Source: UBA4644 sp034933145
GTDB lineage: Bacteria; Bacillota; Clostridia; Oscillospirales; Butyricicoccaceae
NCBI GenBank assembly: GCA_034933145.1
Contig: JAYFOA010000076.1
Coordinates: 1 to 10,091 of the forward strand
Direction: 5' to 3'
Length of the DNA: 10,091 nucleotides
Positions 5,884-10,091 of the stretch are shown here, piece after piece (positions within the stretch are counted from its first letter, which is position 1; each line of letters begins with the position of its first letter). The translations under genes were made by a program, and so were the position numbers. Under the pieces are notes generated by a model, which did no database searches, had not been told where the DNA came from, and worked only from the letters and a program-made list of their open reading frames with translations.

Positions 5884-6401
5884 TCACAATTACCGACGGT
5901 GTTGGTACCGAAAACATTGTTCAAGCAACGTATACCGTTACCGCTACTGTCACCGGATATAACGATCTGTCCATTCTGCCCGCGACCCAGACGATCACCG
6001 CAGCCGGCACCTACGGCTTCACCATTGCGGCCACCGGTACACTGACCCTCCATGTGACCGTGGAAGGTACGGATATCGGAACCCCGATCGTGGGTGCCAC
6101 CTTTGCACGCTGCGACTCCGGCAGCGGCGCGCATGGCAGCGAAGTCACAACCGATGGAGACGGCAACGCGGTCTTCCCATACGTGCCGTTTGACGCAACC
6201 ACCCCGCCGTCGGTCTATTACAGGCAGACAGCCTCGGATGGAGACCACGATTTTGACGCTACCCTGCAAACCACGACCCTGACGCTCTCCGGAAAGATCA
6301 TCGAGATTGCAAACCCGGTGCCGGGAGCAAAAACGATCAACCTGACCGACGTTAACTATACCGGTCTGCCGATCGAAGACGGTACCCTCACGTTAACCTA
6401 A
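5865..6401 (+). CDS. Thr-rich beta-sandwich protein with C-terminal LTDxNYxGLPI motif, second gene of cassette
   Basis: A 178-residue protein made almost wholly of beta-type sequence. Residues 1-57 alternate Thr, Val and Ile; residues 58-145 look like a SpaA/Cna-B or prealbumin-like domain (TGTLTLHVTVEGT, PIVGATF, TTDGDGNAVFPYVPF, YYRQTASDGDHDF). The C-terminus is LTDVNYTGLPI (160-170) followed by EDGTLTLT and the stop. The frame is open further upstream, but AAGGAG (5849-5854) and the product beginning MASPYVITITDGV place the start at 5865. There is one cysteine (83), no signal peptide, no LPXTG sorting signal and no membrane span, so any surface display would need another route. The domain resemblance is by eye. 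The partner gene overlaps it by 19 bases, and a terminator follows. Confidence 0.8.
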   Translation: MASPYVITITDGVGTENIVQATYTVTATVTGYNDLSILPATQTITAAGTYGFTIAATGTLTLHVTVEGTDIGTPIVGATFARCDSGSGAHGSEVTTDGDGNAVFPYVPFDATTPPSVYYRQTASDGDHDFDATLQTTTLTLSGKIIEIANPVPGAKTINLTDVNYTGLPIEDGTLTLT

Positions 6402-6471
6402 GACGTTTTGTTTTCTTCGATATAAGTTTTACGGGAGCAGCTGAATAGCCACTCCGCAAGTTTGCAAAAAG

Positions 6472-6506
6472 CCCTGCACACGCAAGCTGCGTATGCAGGG
6501 TTTTTT
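6472..6506. terminator. Bidirectional terminator between the cassette and the fumarase operon
   Basis: CCCTGCA (6472-6478) pairs with TGCAGGG (6494-6500), with a second inner stem ACGCA/TGCGT (6480-6484, 6488-6492), followed by six Ts on the plus strand. On the minus strand the stem is followed by CTTTTTGC. It serves the converging cassette and fumarase transcripts. Confidence 0.9.
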
Positions 6507-6523
6507 GCTGTCTTAGAGCAGGT

Positions 6524-7084
6524 TTATTTCTTCTGTGTTTCCAGATATGCGTGGGGTCCCAGTTCGTACAAATTATAGCCGCGGCTGTCGATCACGACGG
6601 TCAGGGGAAAATTCTCAACCTCCAGCCGCCGGACGGCCTCCGCCCCAAGATCCTCATACGCCACCAAATCGGCCTTTTTAATACACGCCGAAAGCAGTGC
6701 GCCTGCGCCGCCGACGGCCCCGAAATAGACTGCGCCATTTCGACGGATCGCGTCAATCACGGCGGCGTCCCGTCGGCCTTTTCCGATCATGCCCAACTGT
6801 CCAAGATCAAGCAGCATCGGCGTATATACGTCCATACGATAGCTGGAGGTTGGCCCTGCCGCACCAATGGGGCGCCCGGGCAGAGCCGGAGAGGGCCCCA
6901 TATAATAGATAACGGCACCTTCGATAGGAAAAGGCAAGGGATGCCCCGCCTGTACCAGTTCGCATAGGCGTTTATGTGCGGCATCCCGCGCGGAATAGAT
7001 TACTCCGCTCAGAAAAACACGGTCGCCCGCGTGCAGATCCCGGAGGGAATCCCGTGTCAGTGGTGCAGTCAGCTGAACATCCAT
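6524..7084 (-). CDS. fumB: Fumarate hydratase, class I (Fe-S), beta subunit
   Basis: A 186-residue subunit equal to the C-terminal domain of single-chain class I fumarases. Together with the alpha subunit it interconverts fumarate and L-malate. Conserved blocks in order: LTRDSLRDLHAGD (9-21), YSARDAAHKR (30-39), YYMGPSPALPG (60-70), GPTSSYRMDVYTP (77-89), MIGKG (99-103), FGAVGGAGAL (121-130), YEDLGAEAVRRLEV (143-156). This is the full usual length of the subunit. The frame is open further upstream, but GGAGGTG (7092-7098 on this strand) 7 bases before the ATG at 7084, and the 1-base gap after the alpha stop codon, fix the start and indicate translational coupling. L(+)-tartrate dehydratase beta (TtdB) is the nearest alternative and is hard to exclude by sequence alone. 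The symbol is used in the sense of beta subunit, not E. coli FumB. Confidence 0.93.
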   Translation of the reverse strand: MDVQLTAPLTRDSLRDLHAGDRVFLSGVIYSARDAAHKRLCELVQAGHPLPFPIEGAVIYYMGPSPALPGRPIGAAGPTSSYRMDVYTPMLLDLGQLGMIGKGRRDAAVIDAIRRNGAVYFGAVGGAGALLSACIKKADLVAYEDLGAEAVRRLEVENFPLTVVIDSRGYNLYELGPHAYLETQKK

Positions 7085-7085
7085 T

Positions 7086-7931
7086 TCAAAGCACCTCCGA
7101 AGCATGTCTCGCCACGTGACAATTGATGTTGACAGCACAAGGTAAACCGGCAATATGAGTCGGCAGCACTTCGATCTGCACCGCCAACGCAGTGGTACGG
7201 CCGCCAAATCCCTGCGGACCGATCCCCAGGGCATTGATTTTTTCCAAAAGTTCTTCCTCCATCGCCGCGTAATACGGATCGGAGTGATGCGTGCCCAGTT
7301 TCCTCAGCAACGCCTTTTTCGCCAACAGCGTACATTTGTCGAAGGTACCGCCGATCCCGACCCCCACTACGATTGGCGGGCAGGGGTTCGGACCGGCATG
7401 TTCCACTGTCTCTACGATAAAATTCTTCACGCCTTCCGCCCCATCGGAGGGTTTCAGCATGCGGACGGCACTCATATTCTCACTACCGAATCCCTTGGGT
7501 GCCACGGTAATCGTCACCCGATCTCCGGGCACTAACTCGGTATATAGCATGGCCGGCGTATTGTCCCCGGTATTCTCACGACGCAGAGGATCGCGTACCA
7601 CGGATTTGCGCAGATACCCTTCCGTATAGCCGCGGTGTACGCCAGTATTGACCGCATCGGACAGGTTCCCCCTGATATGCACTTCCTGCCCCACCTCCAG
7701 AAAGACACACGCCATGCCGGTATCCTGGCAGATCGGCGTCCCGTCGCCGAGGGAAAAGTTTTCAATAATCGTATCCAAAATATCTCCGGCCACCGGCCAG
7801 GGTTCCTCGCCCCGCGCGCGGCGAAGGCAGGTCTTTACATCCTCCGGCAGACGAACATTAGCCCCAATACAGAGACGGGCAACAGCGTCCGCAACGGCTT
7901 CGGCAGCAATTTCTCTCATATCCTCACGCAT
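7086..7931 (-). CDS. fumA: Fumarate hydratase, class I (Fe-S), alpha subunit
   Basis: A 281-residue subunit carrying the oxygen-sensitive [4Fe-4S] cluster that binds substrate. The three expected cluster cysteines are Cys68 (in PICQDTGM), Cys184 (in GPNPCPP) and Cys271 (in NINCHVARH). Other family blocks are FLEVGQ (77-82), GYLRKSVVRDPL (105-116), NTGDNTPAM (120-128), APKGFGSEN (144-152) and GIGGTFDK (192-199). Length and order match the N-terminal half of class I fumarases. An alternative start at Met5 (7919) aligns better with the usual MREI beginning of clostridial relatives; neither start has a strong ribosome binding site. The gene is first of a two-gene operon with the beta subunit and is driven by a consensus promoter. 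In anaerobes the enzyme works in the partial, often reductive, TCA branch. TtdA (tartrate dehydratase) is the alternative. Confidence 0.93.
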   Translation of the reverse strand: MREDMREIAAEAVADAVARLCIGANVRLPEDVKTCLRRARGEEPWPVAGDILDTIIENFSLGDGTPICQDTGMACVFLEVGQEVHIRGNLSDAVNTGVHRGYTEGYLRKSVVRDPLRRENTGDNTPAMLYTELVPGDRVTITVAPKGFGSENMSAVRMLKPSDGAEGVKNFIVETVEHAGPNPCPPIVVGVGIGGTFDKCTLLAKKALLRKLGTHHSDPYYAAMEEELLEKINALGIGPQGFGGRTTALAVQIEVLPTHIAGLPCAVNINCHVARHASEVL

Positions 7932-7960
7932 CCCGATCCAAAATTTTATTTTGCATAGGT

Positions 7961-7989
7961 ATTATATCGTCCGGCAAAAATTGTGTCAA
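7961..7989 (-). promoter_or_regulatory. Consensus sigma-A promoter of the fumarase operon
   Basis: On the minus strand TTGACA (7989-7984) and TATAAT (7966-7961) are separated by exactly 17 bases, a perfect match at all 12 consensus positions. The start should fall near 7954, leaving a leader of about 23 bases. No clear operator overlaps it, so strong constitutive transcription is likely. Confidence 0.9.
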
Positions 7990-8020
7990 CCTACCGGTGC
8001 ATAGATCGCATGCAAGAAAA

Positions 8021-8050
8021 TTGGACTTTTAATTCCCATTTTGATATGCT
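8021..8050 (+). promoter_or_regulatory. Candidate promoter of the FMN reductase gene
   Basis: TTGGAC (8021-8026) and TATGCT (8045-8050) are 18 bases apart, matching five and four of six sigma-A positions. It faces away from the fumarase promoter 32 bases to the left. The match is fair, not strong. Confidence 0.4.
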
Positions 8051-8107
8051 ATGCTTATATAGATGGGTATTGCCCTTCCTTAAATAAGAAAGGATTGAGT
8101 TGGAAGT

Positions 8108-8665
8108 ATGGAAAAATTGAAAATTGTTGCCATTGCAGGGTCCCTGCGCTCCGGCTCCCTGAACCGCCAATTGGCACTTTCCGCCAAAGAGGTCATCGGT
8201 GACCGGGCGACATTTTCCCTGTTGGAATATGCCGACGTACCCCTTTTAAATCAGGATATCGAATATCCTGCCCCCGACGCTGTCCGGCGCGTACGCGAAG
8301 CGGTAAAAGGCGCGGACGGCATCTGGTTTTTTACGCCGGAATACAATCACTTTTTCCCGGGTGTGCTGAAAAACCTTCTCGACTGGCTGTCCCGTCCGAT
8401 CAGCAAGACGGAACCGCCGGTCCTTTCCGGGAAGCCGGCCGCCATCAGCGGTATCACCCCCGGTATGTCGGGAACCGGCCTTGCCCAGGATCATCTGGTC
8501 ACTCTGATCAGCTTTCTTAATATGAAGGTCATGAATGCGCCTCGGCTGACCATCCCCAATGCCCTGCAGCAAACCACAGAGGATGGACAGCTTCTTCTTA
8601 CCTCCAGCGCTCCCTATCTTCAGAAACAGGCAGATGCATTTCTCCGCTTTATTGAGGCTCGGTAA
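8108..8665 (+). CDS. NADPH-dependent FMN reductase family protein
   Basis: A 185-residue flavodoxin-fold protein of the NADPH-dependent FMN reductase family (YieF/ChrR/AzoR-like), cytoplasmic, using FMN and NAD(P)H. The phosphate-binding loop GSLRSGSLNR sits at residues 11-20 after the first strand (KIVAIA). The second FMN-contact block is FFTPEYNHFFPGVLKNLLDWLSR (74-96), and the loop SGITPGMSGTGLAQ (114-127) is the third. Length is normal for the family. Members reduce quinones, azo compounds or metals, often protecting against oxidative stress; the true substrate here is not known. The ribosome binding site is weak: AAGGA (8090-8094) is 13 bases from the ATG, and GGAAG (8102-8106) is very near it. 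The gene is divergent from the fumarase operon and ends at its own terminator. Confidence 0.92.
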   Translation: MEKLKIVAIAGSLRSGSLNRQLALSAKEVIGDRATFSLLEYADVPLLNQDIEYPAPDAVRRVREAVKGADGIWFFTPEYNHFFPGVLKNLLDWLSRPISKTEPPVLSGKPAAISGITPGMSGTGLAQDHLVTLISFLNMKVMNAPRLTIPNALQQTTEDGQLLLTSSAPYLQKQADAFLRFIEAR

Positions 8666-8723
8666 GCTCGTACACGCATCGGACAACAGCATAGCACTGC
8701 ATGTCCGGTAAGTTTTCCCGACA

Positions 8724-8763
8724 CCTCCGACACCGTTTGATAACGATGCCGGAGGGTTTTTTT
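8724..8763 (+). terminator. Intrinsic terminator of the FMN reductase gene
   Basis: CCTCCG (8724-8729) pairs with CGGAGG (8750-8755); the stem continues inward with two mismatches (ACACCG against CGATGC) and is followed by G and seven Ts. A second hairpin, CGGACA/TGTCCG (8680-8685, 8702-8707), lies just after the stop codon. Confidence 0.85.
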
Positions 8764-8772
8764 AAGAGCCGT

Positions 8773-8799
8773 TTAGCACTCCTTTAATTTGACTGCTAA
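8773..8799 (+). promoter_or_regulatory. CIRCE operator (HrcA binding site)
   Basis: TTAGCACTC (8773-8781), a 9-base spacer, then GACTGCTAA (8791-8799). The CIRCE consensus is TTAGCACTC-N9-GAGTGCTAA, so the left arm is perfect and the right arm has one change (GAC for GAG), 17 of 18 positions with correct spacing. CIRCE is bound by the heat-shock repressor HrcA, usually ahead of groES-groEL and dnaK. Here it lies 145 bases before the Hsp20 start codon, facing no other heat-shock gene. Confidence 0.88.
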
Positions 8800-8875
8800 T
8801 CTTTACATTGGGTTCATATATTTTCATAGATTCGTTTACAAATATCGGAGATAATATAAGCATGAACTAGAAAAA

Positions 8876-8937
8876 ATCAAGCAGTCATCACTTCCGAGTG
8901 CCACTTGATCTTTTCCCCACATAATTGATAGGAGGTA
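8876..8937 (+). promoter_or_regulatory. Structured leader of hsp20, possible fourU-type RNA thermometer
   Basis: AUCUUUU (8908-8914) can pair through 7 bases (including G-U pairs) with AGGAGGU (8930-8936), so four Us face AGGA of the Shine-Dalgarno sequence, as in fourU thermometers. The same Us can instead pair upstream: ATCAAG (8876-8881) with CTTGAT (8904-8909), extended by AAAA against TTTT across one mismatch, enclosing a CACT-TCCG-AGTG hairpin (8889-8900). The two foldings exclude each other. Pairing was found by eye; energies were not computed. Confidence 0.35.
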
Positions 8938-8943
8938 TGTTTC

Positions 8944-9375
8944 ATGTTTGGACTCATCCCGTATCGTGATCGCCGCAATGTATCGGTCTATAATCCGTTT
9001 CGTGAGCTGGAGGAGATGGAGCGCCTCTTTTTCCGTGACAGCATCGGCGAGTTTAAAACCGACATCAGCGAGGATGAAAAATCCTATACACTGGAAGCTG
9101 ATCTGCCCGGTTTTAAAAAAGAAGACATCCATGTAGACATCAATGACGACAGCCTGATAATCAGCGCTGAGCGCAAAAGTGAATCCGAGGAGAAAGACCA
9201 GGCCGGAAACTACATCCGGCGCGAACGTTCTTTTGGATCGTTCAGCCGCAGCTTTGATATTTCCGGTGTAAAGCCGGAGGAAATTAAGGCGTCCTTTGCC
9301 AACGGCGTACTTACGTTGACTATGCCGAAAAAAGAATCTTCGCTGCCAACTGCCCATAGACTCGAAATCGAATAA
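8944..9375 (+). CDS. hsp20: Hsp20 / alpha-crystallin small heat-shock protein
   Basis: A 143-residue ATP-independent chaperone that binds unfolding proteins as large oligomers. The N-terminal arm (1-36) has NPFRELEEMERLF. The alpha-crystallin domain runs from about 37 to 130 (FKTDISEDEKSY, EADLPGFKKEDI, LIISAERKSE, ERSFGSFSRSFDI), ending with the signature ANGVLTLTMPK (119-129). The C-terminal anchoring motif of IxI type is LEI at 140-142 within HRLEIE. Length is typical of clostridial Hsp18/Hsp20. The start is set by a full AGGAGGT (8930-8936), 7 bases before ATG. The gene stands alone, with a CIRCE operator and a structured leader upstream and a terminator downstream. Its -10/-35 pair is not clear: TATAAG (8855-8860) is a possible -10 but no well-spaced -35 is seen. 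Confidence 0.96.
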   Translation: MFGLIPYRDRRNVSVYNPFRELEEMERLFFRDSIGEFKTDISEDEKSYTLEADLPGFKKEDIHVDINDDSLIISAERKSESEEKDQAGNYIRRERSFGSFSRSFDISGVKPEEIKASFANGVLTLTMPKKESSLPTAHRLEIE

Positions 9376-9386
9376 TCTTCAGCCTT

Positions 9387-9421
9387 TGGCCCCGCCACCT
9401 ATGCAGCGGGGCCATTTTTTA
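9387..9421 (+). terminator. Intrinsic terminator of hsp20
   Basis: TGGCCCCGC (9387-9395) pairs perfectly with GCGGGGCCA (9406-9414) around a 10-base loop and is followed by six Ts, 12 bases after the stop codon. Confidence 0.95.
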
Positions 9422-9666
9422 ATGTATCTGCCCGTTTTGATTCTTGAAAATCATTGATGGGCGTGATAAAAAGCATATTAAGTAATCGTTATTCTGAAAT
9501 ACAAGCAGGAGCATCTGTGCAAAAACGACCGCTCGACCCAAACGGCGGCAGGCGTTCTTTATCTTGTCATTTCCCCATGCACGAAAGACATATGTCTCTT
9601 TCCACCGCGCCTCAGCAACCGTCGTTTTTTCCAATCGTTTTCAGATACGCCAACCCGCATGCCGTG

Positions 9667-10091
9667 CTATTTACGGAAATCGTCAGACTGATGCCCATTC
9701 CGCCGGGCCACCATCCGGTTCCAACGCATGACCCCGCGGTCGTCCATCTCTGGTTTTTCCATAATCTGCGCCCACTGGGCAGCTACCCGCCGCCCGTCTC
9801 CGTTCAGATCGTCACCGGCCTCCACAGAAAAAAGCCGCGTTTGCTCAAAATGCCGGCGCATCCAATCGAGAGAATGAAAATAATAAAACTCCGGCCAGAA
9901 ATTCGCCTCCATATGCGTAGGCACCCTCCCGTCAAATTCCATGTCCGGCCCAAAAAAGGCAAGCCCGAACTGACCCCCTTCCCGCAGCAGCGGTGCAAGA
10001 TATTCGCCGAGAAAAAACTCTGAATTGCCATAAAACTGAAATGAATTGATGCAGACGACGGCATCAAAAAAATCCTCTGCATACGGGAGCT
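9667..10091 (-). CDS. SAM-dependent methyltransferase, C-terminal part (5' end outside window)
   Basis: On the minus strand the frame is open from the window edge (first whole codon at 10089) to a TAG at 9669-9667, giving 140 residues with no start. Text typical of class I methyltransferases appears at once: LPYAEDFFDAVVCINSFQFYG is the motif after the SAM-binding strand, where the DAVVCINS segment lies at the end of strand 4, then EYLAPLLREGGQFGLAF (helix and strand 5). The distal part has VPTHMEANFWPEFYYFHSLDWMRRHFEQT, a Trp/Phe-rich segment seen in a group of clostridial methyltransferases of unknown substrate. The glycine-rich SAM loop would be upstream of the window. The ATG at 9942 is internal, since clear family sequence continues before it. 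No good terminator follows on this strand. Substrate is unknown. Confidence 0.8.
   Translation of the reverse strand, partial: LPYAEDFFDAVVCINSFQFYGNSEFFLGEYLAPLLREGGQFGLAFFGPDMEFDGRVPTHMEANFWPEFYYFHSLDWMRRHFEQTRLFSVEAGDDLNGDGRRVAAQWAQIMEKPEMDDRGVMRWNRMVARRNGHQSDDFRK

Noticed and set aside
5826..6269. 147-codon minus-strand frame opposite the second cassette gene
   Set aside because: It is antisense to a better-supported gene with proper start signal; its content mirrors the Thr/Gly-rich plus-strand sequence.
9586..9597. AGACATATGTCT, a perfect 12-base palindrome
   Set aside because: It stands alone, with no promoter or second copy nearby, so it cannot be called an operator.
9419..9634. 71-codon minus-strand frame between hsp20 and the methyltransferase
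   Set aside because: TTG start with no ribosome binding site, overlaps the end of the hsp20 terminator, and no recognisable content. The 245-base gap 9422-9666 otherwise shows nothing firm.

Overview
The window looks like chromosomal DNA of an anaerobic, spore-forming member of the Clostridia, probably near the Oscillospiraceae. The evidence is strong GGAGG-type ribosome binding sites, a tRNA gene with encoded CCA, a YerB/DUF3048 lipoprotein, a SpoIIM-like membrane protein, a two-subunit Fe-S (class I) fumarase and a CIRCE operator. This placement is inferred from gene content only. No phage, transposase, integrase or CRISPR array is visible, and most genes are closed off by their own intrinsic terminators.

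Layout. 1-741 is the C-terminal part of a DUF3048 (YerB-like) protein, followed by a hairpin. 927-1562 is a small alpha/beta hydrolase with a GHSMGG elbow. A two-way terminator (1748-1776) separates it from a convergent membrane protein with SpoIIM-like topology (2352-1783, minus strand). A tRNA-Leu(CAA) with its own consensus promoter and terminator sits at 2442-2523. After a gene-poor stretch comes a PAS-GGDEF-HD-GYP protein (2979-4688) in which both cyclic-di-GMP domains keep their catalytic motifs.

The middle (4689-6506) is the least familiar part. It holds a 51-residue single-span membrane protein (5093-5248), then a two-gene operon (5500-5883 and 5865-6401). The two encoded proteins are dissimilar over most of their length but share a C-terminal motif of the form LTDxNYxGLPIxxG. 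A mother-cell sporulation-type (sigma K/sigma E) promoter match lies upstream. This cassette is the best candidate here for something undescribed.

The right half is metabolism and stress. The fumarase operon (alpha 7931-7086, beta 7084-6524, minus strand) is driven by a perfect TTGACA-17-TATAAT promoter and diverges from an NADPH-dependent FMN reductase family gene (8108-8665). An Hsp20 small heat-shock gene (8944-9375) follows, with a near-perfect CIRCE operator (HrcA site) and a leader that could pair UUUU with the Shine-Dalgarno sequence. The window ends in the C-terminal part of a SAM-dependent methyltransferase (10091-9667, minus strand).

Apart from the fumarase pair and the 5500-6401 pair, the genes appear to be single transcription units with unrelated jobs. 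The recurring theme is response to environment: c-di-GMP signalling, heat shock, redox metabolism and possibly sporulation.
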